From Vulcanimicrobiota bacterium (lineage in GTDB: Bacteria > Vulcanimicrobiota > Xenobia > Xenobiales > JADMJV01): a DNA stretch of 64,000 nucleotides. The position numbers and the translations under genes are program-made. The notes below the pieces were generated by a model, which ran no database searches, was not told where the DNA came from, and worked only from the letters and a program-made list of their open reading frames with translations. Numbering within the stretch: position 1 is the stretch's first letter; every line of letters starts with the position of its first letter. The stretch is from assembly GCA_019637395.1 (NCBI GenBank), contig JAHBVR010000008.1, positions 269,070-333,069 of the forward strand, in the 5' to 3' direction. Below are positions 6,458 through 14,266 of the stretch, in pieces.

Positions 6458-8724
6458 TATGATTCCCTCCGGTTCCCGCCCACCAGCTCCAGTTTGGAGG
6501 GCATTTCAATCGAGTAGACGAGCGCGGCGCCTTTGCTTTCACCGGCGGGGATGCGCAGGATCCAGCGGTGGACGCCGGGTTTTTCACTGAGTGGATCCCA
6601 AGGGGGCTCGCAGCTCTCGACTTTTACCTTGATATCGGTAGTGTCGGCTTGAGGCAAGGTTTCCTGGATTTCCAGCCGGATTTCGCGGGAGAGCTGATTG
6701 GCCGCCTCCACCGTGACTTCGTGCCGCAACTGGCTGGTACTGTTCATCATGCCGGTGGTGGTTTCTTTGAAGGCGGTGTTGCGCACTACTTTGACCGACT
6801 GATCCACTCCCAGCCCCAGCGAGAAGTTCCCGCCGGGAGCCACGTTGGGCAGCTGAGTGGTGGCCAGAAAGTCGGTGCCCACGTAGACGTCGACGGGTCC
6901 GGTGGGAACGGCCAGATCGGGCATACTTTCCAAACTGGCCTGGCGGAACACGTCGCAGGTAATTTTCGGCACCACCAGCCAGAGCAGGTGGGCCGAGAGC
7001 TGGCGGGTGAGCAGTGGCACCGAGTGAAACTGGGCATCGCTGGGCAGGTCGATGGAGTGCTCGCCGCTATAGAGGTAGTCGAATCCGTCGAGCGCCCTGG
7101 GAAAAGAGTGCAGAGGCGGGGCATTCACCTGGAGGGCCCGGCGGGACTCTTGGAGAGCGTTTTCAATCAGCCGGTGGGCCTCGAAGGGCGGTTTGGGAAA
7201 GCGTTCATGCCAGAGTTGCAGGCAGGCCTGCAGGGGAGTGCGAGCCTGCAAATGTCCGCGCCCGGCTTCGCGAGCTCCCGGCATGTAGAGCAGAGCGTAG
7301 GCCAGTTGTTCGCTACTCGGTTGCAGCGGCGGCGGGGGACCAACCGGCTGCCAGCGGGGAGGCCCCCCTCCCCCTCGGTAGGTCGCATCGTTGGGACGGG
7401 CGGGAGCGCTCAGCCTGGGGGCCGGCGCCACGCTCTCGGCTTTGGCCTGGCGTTTCATCAGGCCCGAGCGCAAGGGGGGGCCGGGCATGGGAGCCGCCGA
7501 TGCGAAGACGGCTCTGGGCGCCTGAGCAGCAAATGGATCGGCTGCTCCGAACGGGTCGGCGGCAGGGGCGGCAAAGGGGTCGGCGGCTGCTCCGAACGGG
7601 TCGGCGGCGGGGGCGGCAAAGGGGTCGGCGGCTGCTCCGAATGGGTCGATGGCGGGGGCGGCGAACGGATCCAGGTCGGCCGCCGGAGCGCCAAATTCCT
7701 GGGCTGCGAACGGATCGACGGTGGGAGCCGCGAATGGATCTTCCATCGGCTCGGGAAAAACCTGACCGGAGGCTGCGAAGGGGTCGGGCGTCCAGGTCGA
7801 TATCGCGCGGGCGCCCGGACGGCGATCAAAGTCGGCGAAGAGAGTGTTGGTGTTGGGCGGGGCGGGTCGCCAGCCGGCCTTGACGGGGCGGCTCTGCTGG
7901 CGGCCGATGCGGCGACTGGCCAGCTCCGGGAGTTCCTTCCAGGCCGCCACTTCGGCGGTGGAAACCTCGAGACGCACGTCTTTCCAGTCTTCGCCGGTGC
8001 TCTGGCAAAGGTGGGCTTGCATGGAGAGTTCGGCCAGGGTGAAGTCGCGGTCGAAGCGCAAGGTGTAGGAGGGAGACCAGCGCGCCCCCGCCTGCTCGTA
8101 GCTGAGATGGAAGCGCACGGCGGAACAGTGGGCGTCCGGCTGCTGGCGTAAATGGACCACCACCGCCTTGTAAAGGGGGGCCAGCGGAGGAGCGGGAGGC
8201 AGAGTGCTGATTTCCAGTATACGCCGTCCCACTTGCTCCAACTCGTCGTTGAGCTGCGCACGTTTCTCAAGACCTTCGGCCAGTAATTTTTGACGCATCT
8301 TGACCAGCGAGCGGCGCGGCTTCACGCTGTAGGCGGTGGGAGCCTGACCGGGTTGGACCGGTGGAGCGGCGGGGACCAACCCCTCGATGCGGGTCAGGTC
8401 TTGATTGAGGCTTTCCAGCAAGTTGCGCAGGCGGCGCTGTTCGGCCTGAAGGGGTTTCAGCGCGGACGGGTCGACCACCGGAGGCGGCTCGGGTTCCTGC
8501 CAATCCAGTTCCAGGCGCAGATCGGTGGCCAGCAGCCCCGAACCTCCTTCCGGAAAACTCAGCCGTATGCGCAAGCTCTGGTCGGCCAGGGCCAGCGGCA
8601 ATCCGCCCAGTCTTACTTGCTGCGGCCAACCGTCTTCCGGCTGGCGCAAATCGACTTCGCGGGTGATCACCGCTCCCTGACGATAAACGGTCACGGCGCG
8701 TACTTGGGAATCGAGTGCAAGCAT
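6457..8724 (-). CDS. MuiA-like protein (DUF4140/DUF4139), paralogue 2, with DPFAA repeat linker
   Basis: 755 residues from the ATG at 8724, chosen because GGAGG lies six bases upstream and the sequence beyond it has no coding features. The N-terminal DUF4140 motif reads VRAVTVYRQGAVITREVDL. A coiled coil covers about residues 80-160. The DUF4139 core begins near 190 (YEQAGARWSPSYTLRFDRDF, STGEDWKDVRLEVST). Unlike its smaller partner it carries a long low-complexity insert (about 270-400) built from DPFAA/DPFGA units and Pro-rich sequence, then resumes with the C-terminal beta-rich DUF4139 portion. It is the first gene of the three-gene leftward cluster and is transcribed divergently from the gene at 8812. 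Confidence 0.85.
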   Translation of the reverse strand: MLALDSQVRAVTVYRQGAVITREVDLRQPEDGWPQQVRLGGLPLALADQSLRIRLSFPEGGSGLLATDLRLELDWQEPEPPPVVDPSALKPLQAEQRRLRNLLESLNQDLTRIEGLVPAAPPVQPGQAPTAYSVKPRRSLVKMRQKLLAEGLEKRAQLNDELEQVGRRILEISTLPPAPPLAPLYKAVVVHLRQQPDAHCSAVRFHLSYEQAGARWSPSYTLRFDRDFTLAELSMQAHLCQSTGEDWKDVRLEVSTAEVAAWKELPELASRRIGRQQSRPVKAGWRPAPPNTNTLFADFDRRPGARAISTWTPDPFAASGQVFPEPMEDPFAAPTVDPFAAQEFGAPAADLDPFAAPAIDPFGAAADPFAAPAADPFGAAADPFAAPAADPFGAADPFAAQAPRAVFASAAPMPGPPLRSGLMKRQAKAESVAPAPRLSAPARPNDATYRGGGGPPRWQPVGPPPPLQPSSEQLAYALLYMPGAREAGRGHLQARTPLQACLQLWHERFPKPPFEAHRLIENALQESRRALQVNAPPLHSFPRALDGFDYLYSGEHSIDLPSDAQFHSVPLLTRQLSAHLLWLVVPKITCDVFRQASLESMPDLAVPTGPVDVYVGTDFLATTQLPNVAPGGNFSLGLGVDQSVKVVRNTAFKETTTGMMNSTSQLRHEVTVEAANQLSREIRLEIQETLPQADTTDIKVKVESCEPPWDPLSEKPGVHRWILRIPAGESKGAALVYSIEMPSKLELVGGNRRES
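7541..7675 (-). repeat. Three tandem 45-bp units coding DPFAAPAADPFGAAA
   Basis: On the plus strand GCTGCTCCGAA recurs at 7541, 7586 and 7631, exactly 45 bp apart; the third unit has diverged. Each unit encodes two DPF(A/G)A motifs in the linker of the larger MuiA-like protein. Looser DPFAA copies extend the protein repeat to about 7785. Confidence 0.85.
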
Positions 8725-8811
8725 GAGGTGCCTCCGCGAAAATAGGTAACTGAAGAACTTTACCCGACCTTTGTGAAGGCGGTCTTTGAGATTTTCCCAA
8801 AAGCACCCCCT

Positions 8812-10089
8812 ATGGAAGAAGATCCACTCTCTCAGCATATCGAGCGCCTGGTCGCCGCCGCGCAACCCGGATCTTCTGGGGTATTCTCGCTGGATCTGGC
8901 GCGCGTGGAGATAGCCTTTCAGGCCGGTGGAGATGATTGGCTCCACTACCTGCTGCGCTTCGCCGCCTTTTACGGGGCCGAGCCGGCCGAAATCGACTGG
9001 GACGGGCGCTCTTTTGAGTTGCGTTTTCGCTCCCCGGGACCCGATTTGGAGCAACTGCGTTCCCTGTTGCTGCACCGGGAGCGCGGGCCGCGCTATCTGG
9101 CCCTGGGGATGCTGGCGGCCGCCCAGCAGGGTTGTGTAGAGATCTCCCTGGAGGCTCCGCGCGGCCGCCTGCGTTTGCACGGCTCCACCAGTCAGCTTGA
9201 GGAAAATCGCCGCTCGCGCGACGGTTTCTGCCGGCTCAAGGCGCAGCGGCGCGGTCCGCTATTGCCGCCTCTGGATAACCTCGTGCTGCCGGTGTTTCTC
9301 AATGGAACTCCCCAGCCGCGCTCGCCGAGCGGCCCGGGATTGCGGCTGTTGGTGGATGGATTTGCCATGGCCTGGGACGGTGTTCCCCTTTTGCCCCCCG
9401 GGGAGAGCCTGGATTGGCCGGTGGCGGAGGTGCGACTGGACGCTCGCTTGCGCCGGTTGCTCCAGCCGGCTTTGTCGGAAGAGCAAATCCACCGATTGCA
9501 GTCTTATTTTGAGGCGCAGTTGTTGGAGCGAGAAACGATTGGCCCCGAGGCGGGGGAGTGGCTGCTGTTGCGCGCTCGGGAGCAAGAGGTCGCTTCCTTG
9601 CTGGCTCGTCTGCCCGAGCCGCCGGCCGGACATGCGCTGGCTCCGGCTTATTGGGAACGGCGCGCCGCCTGGTTGGACGAGCCGCTGCCGGCGGGTGTGT
9701 GGGAGAAGTGGCCGGCGGATTGCTGGCCGGACCTGCTCGAACAAGGGTTGGTGCCGTTTCCGCTGGCCGCCTGGCTGCGTCCCACCTGCGCCCGATTGCC
9801 GGCCAGGCCCACCTACGCTTACCTGCTGCGCCGAAGTTGGCGGGGCGAGCACTTCGAGCCGGCTTTTCTGCAGGCCTTGCTGCAGGGCCGGCGTGATACG
9901 CTTGGAGGTAATGTCCTGTTGGCGGGGCAGTTGAGCCAGTTGAAAGCGGCTCAGCGTCCGGCCCAGGCCACCCAATTCTGCGCCGAATTTCTGCGGGCCG
10001 CCACACGAGGCCAAGAAGAAGTAGAGGAGTGGAGTTGGCTGAGCGTCGCCGAGCGCGAGCAGGTGGTCCGTTTACTCGATTCTCTTTGA
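8812..10089 (+). CDS. Hypothetical protein
   Basis: 425 residues from ATG 8812; an in-frame GTG at 8773 would add 13 residues, and neither start has a convincing ribosome site. The protein is soluble, Leu/Arg/Glu-rich, without signal peptide or membrane helices. Visible features are an alternating beta-rich first part (LHYLLRFAAFYGAEPAEIDW near 40, then RSFELRFR), a basic middle and a helical C-terminal third. No family was recognised. It is divergent from the MuiA-like operon, with about 90 bp between the starts that must hold both promoters. A link to that operon is only positional. Confidence 0.8.
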   Translation: MEEDPLSQHIERLVAAAQPGSSGVFSLDLARVEIAFQAGGDDWLHYLLRFAAFYGAEPAEIDWDGRSFELRFRSPGPDLEQLRSLLLHRERGPRYLALGMLAAAQQGCVEISLEAPRGRLRLHGSTSQLEENRRSRDGFCRLKAQRRGPLLPPLDNLVLPVFLNGTPQPRSPSGPGLRLLVDGFAMAWDGVPLLPPGESLDWPVAEVRLDARLRRLLQPALSEEQIHRLQSYFEAQLLERETIGPEAGEWLLLRAREQEVASLLARLPEPPAGHALAPAYWERRAAWLDEPLPAGVWEKWPADCWPDLLEQGLVPFPLAAWLRPTCARLPARPTYAYLLRRSWRGEHFEPAFLQALLQGRRDTLGGNVLLAGQLSQLKAAQRPAQATQFCAEFLRAATRGQEEVEEWSWLSVAEREQVVRLLDSL

Positions 10090-10194
10090 TTTGTTTATCG
10101 TTTCCAATCGGGAAACGATTCGTTTCTGGTTTGAGCATTGATGGGGTCTCTGGGAAAAGACTATCCTGGCGGAAGGGGGCCCAAAGGAGTCTTC

Positions 10195-10779
10195 ATGTTC
10201 AAGCAATCACTGGTCAGTCTGGCCTTGGGGGCGACTCTTGCTTTGTCAGCCTGGTCTGAGCCCGCCAGCTACAAGGTGGACCCGGCTCATAGCAGCGTGG
10301 TCTTCAATATTCGCCATCTGGTCAGCCAGGTCGAGGGGCGGTTTCGCGATTTTCAGGGCAGTATCGACTACGACCAGAAGGATCCGCGTAACAGCAAAGT
10401 GAGCTTCACGGTCAAGGCCGACAGCATCTTCACTGACAATGAAAAGCGCGACGCCCATTTAAAGGGCGATGATTTCTTTGCCGTGGATAAGTATCCCAAC
10501 CTGACCTTTCAGAGTAAGAAAGTCTCGCCGCGCGGCCCGAACAAGCTGGATGTACTGGGCACCTTGACCATCCACGGCGTCAGCAAGGATGTCCTGGTTC
10601 CCGTGCAGGTGTTGGGTATCGGCCCTGGCTTCCAAGGAGAAGTGGCCGGGTTTCGCAGCGACTTCACCATCAACCGCAAGGACTTCGGCATCGTCTGGAA
10701 CTCCAAACTGGACAAGGGGGGCAGCGTTCTCGGAGAGGACGTGGAGGTTCGACTGCTGGTCGAGGCCGGGAAACAGTAA
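10195..10779 (+). CDS. YceI-family periplasmic lipocalin-like protein
   Basis: 194 residues with a Sec signal peptide (MFKQSLVSLALGATLALSAWS). The start is set by AAAGGAG five bases before ATG 10195. The mature protein shows the YceI pattern: YKVDPAHSSVVFNIRHLVSQ at its start, the G-R-F-x-D-F-x-G strand (EGRFRDFQGSIDYD), DAHLKGDDFFAVDKYPNLTF, and LTIHGVSKDVLVPV. YceI proteins are beta-barrel binders of isoprenoid-type lipids in the periplasm. It stands alone as a single transcription unit followed by a hairpin terminator. Confidence 0.95.
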   Translation: MFKQSLVSLALGATLALSAWSEPASYKVDPAHSSVVFNIRHLVSQVEGRFRDFQGSIDYDQKDPRNSKVSFTVKADSIFTDNEKRDAHLKGDDFFAVDKYPNLTFQSKKVSPRGPNKLDVLGTLTIHGVSKDVLVPVQVLGIGPGFQGEVAGFRSDFTINRKDFGIVWNSKLDKGGSVLGEDVEVRLLVEAGKQ

Positions 10780-10789
10780 CCCGTCGTTT

Positions 10790-10830
10790 ACAGGCCGGCA
10801 ATAAGGTTGGTCGGCCTGTTCATATTTTAT
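10790..10830 (+). terminator. Hairpin terminator after the YceI gene
   Basis: ACAGGCCG (10790-10797) and CGGCCTGT (10812-10819) form a perfect 8-bp stem with a 14-nt loop, 10 nt past the YceI stop. A T-rich stretch (TCATATTTTAT) follows. Confidence 0.6.
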
Positions 10831-10902
10831 CCGGAGGTTTTATCGGCACTTTGCTTCATGACTCTTAAAATGGTCTGAAATCACTCGATGGAGGATAATT
10901 CG

Positions 10903-11673
10903 ATGGGTCTGAGCATCCCCGGTTCTGGTCTGGTCAAGAAAGCGATTCGCGCGGGCGGTAACGTGGCCAAGAAGGTCACCGGCGAAGCCTCCAAAAGGGC
11001 GGGCGAGGTCAAAGACGCGGCCGTGGGCGGAGTCAAGGAGGCTGTGCACCTGTCCAAGGAAGTGGTGGAAGAAGGCGCCCATCAGGGCGCCAACTTCGGC
11101 CGCGGCGTGGTGGAATGGGGCAAGGGCACGGCCGGCACCGTCACCAGCCTGGTGACCCATCCGATTCAGACAGCCAAAGCTGTCAAGAGCCTGGCCGAAA
11201 ACCCCCTGCTCAACCCCTCGCAGGGGATCCTCAATCCCGTTAATCTGGCCAAGGATGCCATCCACGGCGACAACCCGCTGGACCGCTACAAGAAGGGCGC
11301 CGAGCAACTCAAGGGCATCGGCACCACCCTGGCCAACGACTACAAAGAACAATATGAAAAGAACGGTGCCGCCGGCGTGGCCGGCTATGTTGCTCCCGAC
11401 CTGGCCCTGGCCGTCCTGAGCGGCGGCAGCAGTTCCGCCGCCAAAGGCGGCGCCACCGCCGCAGCCAAAGCCGCCGCCAAGGAAGTAGCCGAAGAAGCAG
11501 TGGAACAGGGCGCCACCGCCGGTATCAAGGATACGGCCAGGCATCTGGCCAAGGAGTCGGTCAAGTCGCAAGTCCCGGACGCCAAGACCATTTCCGACGC
11601 CGAACGCCGTAACCAGAACGAGCATTCGCAGAACTACCTGGAAGCCCTGATTGGAAATTTCTCCCTCTTTTAA
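10903..11673 (+). CDS. Ala/Gly/Lys-rich protein resembling polymorphic-toxin pre-toxin regions
   Basis: 256 residues from ATG 10903, preferred because GGAGG sits 8 nt upstream; an in-frame ATG at 10888 overlaps that ribosome site. The sequence is low in complexity with helical segments such as VTHPIQTAKAVKSLAENP and NPVNLAKDAIHGDNPLDRYK, then an Ala/Gly-rich run (AVLSGGSSSAAKGGATAAAK). The 'HPxxTAKAxxxA...GxVAGYVAxDLALA' pattern is typical of the pre-toxin linker in Rhs/WXG-type polymorphic toxins, but no toxin domain follows. It has no signal peptide or certain membrane helix. The similarity is suggestive only. The structured RNA element begins about 27 nt downstream. Confidence 0.75.
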   Translation: MGLSIPGSGLVKKAIRAGGNVAKKVTGEASKRAGEVKDAAVGGVKEAVHLSKEVVEEGAHQGANFGRGVVEWGKGTAGTVTSLVTHPIQTAKAVKSLAENPLLNPSQGILNPVNLAKDAIHGDNPLDRYKKGAEQLKGIGTTLANDYKEQYEKNGAAGVAGYVAPDLALAVLSGGSSSAAKGGATAAAKAAAKEVAEEAVEQGATAGIKDTARHLAKESVKSQVPDAKTISDAERRNQNEHSQNYLEALIGNFSLF

Positions 11674-11699
11674 ACGAACAAAATTCGAATCTGTTGCAA

Positions 11700-12050
11700 A
11701 ACCCCTGTGAACAATCAGGTACGTGGTTGACAGCCACCATGCTGATAGGCTACATTGCAGACCTGGACGCGAAAGCGGACAGCGCTCCGGCCGGAAGCAG
11801 GCCGGCGCTCTGGGGAGCGGAGAACCAGGGGTAGCTTGCAGACCACAGTAAGCCGGAGCGGCTCCACTCCGTAAAAAGGGAGGTCGGCTCGACACAGCGC
11901 CGGTGTTCGTGAGGACACAGCGTCGCAAGACGTAATTCCGGAGTTCGCTGGGGAGGTCGAGGGACCTGAGTTGGGTAGGCACTCAGGAGGTTCTGCTTGA
12001 CCAGAAAAGCAGGGGGACGGCATACCTCAGTCCGTCACGATGCAAGCCAC
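11700..12050 (+). ncRNA. Candidate large structured RNA, HEARO/omega-RNA-like
   Basis: No credible protein frame occupies this stretch, but the plus strand is packed with hairpins. GC-GAAA-GC lies at 11769-11776. AGCG-CCGGCC pairs with GGCCGG-CGCT (11781-11809). AGCCG (11851) can pair with CGGCT (11885), enclosing a CGGAG/CTCCG stem. GTGTTC-GTGA-GGACAC lies at 11903-11918, CGTC-GCAA-GACG at 11921-11932, AGGTC/GACCT at 11954-11967, and CCTGAGT/ACTCAGG at 11965-11987. Three GNRA tetraloops occur on this strand only, which fixes the orientation. The segment AAGGGAGGTCGGCTCGACAC and the overall order recall HEARO, the guide (omega) RNA of IscB/IsrB nucleases, but that is from memory. No IscB/IsrB gene is adjacent. 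The ends are approximate. Confidence 0.55.
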
Positions 12051-12076
12051 TGGAGCGATCTGGTGGCTTTCGTCGT

Positions 12077-12859
12077 TCAGGGCTCGTGGCAGGCTCGCAG
12101 CACCACCTCGGGGCGTTCTCGGCGCAGCCGCTTCAGCTTATCGAGCGTTTCCTGATAGGCTCGCGCATCCTCCACCACCCAGCGAGTGGGTACCGGCAGC
12201 ACGACTCCATCCAGTTGTTCAGGCACGTAGTAAGCATCGCCTACGGCGAAGAGGGGCCCGGCCAGGGTTTCCATCCATAGCCCCAGGTGGCCCCGGGTGT
12301 GGCCGGGCAGTTGGAAAATGCGCGCACTGCCGTCTCCGAACCAATCCCAGCCAGGTCCGAGAAATTCCAGGCCCGGCCAGAGCGGAGCCGGCAGATCTTC
12401 AAAAAACCGTATTTCTCCTCTCGGAAAAAGGGCTTTCAGGTGGGCGGTGTGGAGCGATTGCCAGGGGCCGAGCCGCTGTACCCGGCGCCACTCCCGGCCC
12501 GAAACCCAGGTGGGCAAGGGCGGCAGATCGGGCACCGAGCCGATATGATCGGGATGAAAGTGAGATATCCCGAGGCCCGCCAGTTGCTCGACCCGGACCT
12601 GCCGGGTGAGCTGCTCTTCCGGGCGCAGGCGCGGCGGGATGAGCCAGCGCAGCAAGCGGGCCGGAAACCATCGGGTCGCTCTCCAGAAAGCCGGACCATA
12701 ACCGGTATCCCAAAGGAATTGCCCATAATCGGGATGTTCGAGCAAGAACACCCGGACCGGCAGCGCCAGGGGTCGCCAACCTGTCCCCCGGCGCACCAAG
12801 CGGCCGGGTGGGCAGGCCTGTCCGACAACCAGTTCGTGAATTCGCAGCATCCGGGTCAC
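12077..12859 (-). CDS. Metallo-beta-lactamase-fold hydrolase
   Basis: 260 residues from GTG 12859 (an ATG three codons later is equally possible). It has the full metal-binding set of the MBL superfamily: SHFHPDHIG (HxHxDH) near residue 100, LPGHTRGHLG near 185 (third His), GDAYY (bridging Asp) near 208, and a C-terminal ACHEP His. The spacing and the long insert before HxHxDH resemble AHL-lactonase or glyoxalase II-like members, so a small ester, lactone or thioester is a likely substrate. There is no signal peptide, so it should be cytoplasmic. It is a lone leftward gene, head-to-head with a small membrane protein. Confidence 0.9.
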   Translation of the reverse strand: MTRMLRIHELVVGQACPPGRLVRRGTGWRPLALPVRVFLLEHPDYGQFLWDTGYGPAFWRATRWFPARLLRWLIPPRLRPEEQLTRQVRVEQLAGLGISHFHPDHIGSVPDLPPLPTWVSGREWRRVQRLGPWQSLHTAHLKALFPRGEIRFFEDLPAPLWPGLEFLGPGWDWFGDGSARIFQLPGHTRGHLGLWMETLAGPLFAVGDAYYVPEQLDGVVLPVPTRWVVEDARAYQETLDKLKRLRRERPEVVLRACHEP

Positions 12860-12906
12860 TTAGCTGTGGCTGCAGGAGAGCCTGGCAGGGAGGCCAATTT
12901 GAGCCT

Positions 12907-13248
12907 ATGCTGCAACGTTTGCGCCTCTATTGGGAACAATCGCGCGGCGACGACCGCTGTGTTCTGGCTTTTTTGCTGTTCCCGCCGTTACTCTCGTTGT
13001 CCGGCCTCTTTCCCACCACCATCTTGTTCTGGTGTCTGGGCGCCCTGGCCGGCTTCGCGGGTTATCGCCGTTTTGCCAGGCCCGGACTTCGCCTTCTCTT
13101 GATGCTGGGTGGGCTGGCCGTGGCGGGTGTGTTGCTGCTGGAACACGGATTGCTCTCCTCGAGTTGGACCATGCCCCTGAGCCAGTTGCTCTGGTTTTGC
13201 CTGGCCGTGCCCGCCGGCAGCCATTTTGGAGCCGTGTCGGACGGTTAG
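12907..13248 (+). CDS. Small integral membrane protein
   Basis: 113 residues from ATG 12907. After a polar N-terminus (MLQRLRLYWEQSRGDDR) come about four hydrophobic segments: CVLAFLLFPPLLSLSG, TTILFWCLGALAGFAG, LRLLLMLGGLAVAGVLLLE and PLSQLLWFCLAVPAG. No family was recognised. It is divergent from the MBL-fold hydrolase, with only 47 nt between the starts. Confidence 0.6.
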   Translation: MLQRLRLYWEQSRGDDRCVLAFLLFPPLLSLSGLFPTTILFWCLGALAGFAGYRRFARPGLRLLLMLGGLAVAGVLLLEHGLLSSSWTMPLSQLLWFCLAVPAGSHFGAVSDG

Positions 13249-13545
13249 AAGTCCCAGTGCACCCAGGAGATGGCGGGGGCGATGAGGTGGCGCTTCGCGT
13301 TGGGCAATCCGTCCATCTTGATGCGGATGTGTGGGAGTCGCCCCGTTCATCCTCCTTGTAGAGGTCCATCAGCTTGCTGGCGTCTGCCAGCAGATTTTGT
13401 GATGAAGTAGGTTTGCTAACCGTTGAGAACGGAGGGGACCCAGAGACCAGGCCAGGGCACGAAGGAGAGCCGTCAGGGCCAGCAAGATAGGCAAAACAAC
13501 CATGGCCAACCCGATAGGGTTATTGGTGCGAAATTGCATGTGCAG
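13249..13545 (-). pseudogene. Broken gene remnant
   Basis: Leftward frames with the codon style of this genome are present but do not join. The 3' end reads RIKMDGLPNAKRHLIAPAIS then WVHWDF and a stop at 13249. Upstream, in another register, NLLADASKLMDLYKEDER is open, and further upstream an N-terminal piece starts MQFRTNNPIGLAMVVLP with one membrane helix. At least one frameshift separates the parts. No family was recognised. The rest of the 445-nt gap to the next gene holds only the Uma2 promoter. Confidence 0.35.
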
Positions 13546-13658
13546 AGACAGGTGGAGGCAAAAAGGTTGAACCCTAACGCGGCAAGGAAGACAAGTCATT
13601 TCGTGAGATTGGTCATGAACTGGCTACGCTCGTTCCCAAGCGTGGGTTCATCAGTTGT

Positions 13659-13687
13659 TTACTTTCTAACCATCAACAACCTATAAT
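13659..13687 (+). promoter_or_regulatory. Sigma70-type promoter of the Uma2 gene (leaderless)
   Basis: A perfect TATAAT lies at 13682-13687. The -35 region is weak (TTACTT at 13659-13664 gives a 17-bp spacer). The ATG at 13694 is only 6 nt beyond the -10 box and no Shine-Dalgarno sequence fits, so the transcript probably begins at or next to the start codon. Confidence 0.6.
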
Positions 13688-13693
13688 TTTTTC

Positions 13694-14260
13694 ATGACTT
13701 TGCTGGTGAATCGAAGTCCTCGGCTCTTTACAGTGGACGATCTCTACAAGATGGTGGAGTGCGGTATTCTGGGCGTCCAGGAGCGTGTCGAGCTGATCGA
13801 AGGAGAAATTGTTCCGATGAGCCCCCACGATCCGAAGCACTCCGAAGCCTTGACCTGGTGTAATCACCTCTTCTCCAAGCATTTCGGCGCCGACTATCTG
13901 GTCCGGGTGCAACTCCCCTTACGATTAGGGAATCTGAGCGAGCCAGAGCCGGATCTGGCCCTGTTGGCTATCGCCGATACGCCGGGCAATACGGCTCACC
14001 CGACCCATGTCCCCTTTGTATTGGAAGTAGCCAGCACTTCACTGGCCTATGATCGCGGGGAAAAGCTCAAGCTCTACGCTCGGGCCCGCATTCCGGAGTA
14101 CTGGATCGTCAATGTGCGGGATGGTCAGGTGGAAGTCTATCGCGATCCTCAAGGCGACAACTATGGAGATCAATTCCAGCGAAGCCGGGGCGAGGTATTG
14201 GAATTGCTGCACCTGCCGGGCCGGATTTTCCCCGTCTCGACCCTGCTGGGCGAGCCCTGA
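13694..14260 (+). CDS. Uma2 family (DUF820) restriction-endonuclease-fold protein
   Basis: 188 residues of standard Uma2 length. Family landmarks are VELIEGEIVPMSP, the beta strand/His region, LSEPEPDLALLAIAD (catalytic Asp region), FVLEVASTSLAYDRGEKL (E-x-A/S-x-S with K) and LYARARIPEYWIVNV. These proteins have a PD-(D/E)XK-like fold and are very common in cyanobacteria and other large environmental genomes; their biological role is not settled. It is preceded by an apparently leaderless promoter and stands alone, ending 6 nt before the convergent RsuA-like gene. Confidence 0.95.
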   Translation: MTLLVNRSPRLFTVDDLYKMVECGILGVQERVELIEGEIVPMSPHDPKHSEALTWCNHLFSKHFGADYLVRVQLPLRLGNLSEPEPDLALLAIADTPGNTAHPTHVPFVLEVASTSLAYDRGEKLKLYARARIPEYWIVNVRDGQVEVYRDPQGDNYGDQFQRSRGEVLELLHLPGRIFPVSTLLGEP

Positions 14261-14266
14261 GGGAGG

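Noticed and set aside
6568-8151. 527-codon open frame on the plus strand
   Set aside because: Antisense to the larger MuiA-like gene. Its Gly/Arg-rich repeats are the complement of the DPFAA repeat codons.
8725-9180. Upstream extension of the larger MuiA-like frame to 9180
   Set aside because: The ATG at 8724 has a GGAGG site and is followed at once by the DUF4140 motif. The extension overlaps the divergent gene at 8812.
11700-12050. Group II intron, RNase P RNA, tmRNA or SRP RNA
   Set aside because: No domain V hairpin or reverse transcriptase was seen, and none of the conserved core sequences of RNase P, tmRNA or SRP RNA could be matched by eye.
12044-12069. AAGCCAC/GTGGCTT inverted repeat before the MBL-fold gene end
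   Set aside because: No T tract on either strand. It may be the last stem of the structured RNA rather than a terminator.
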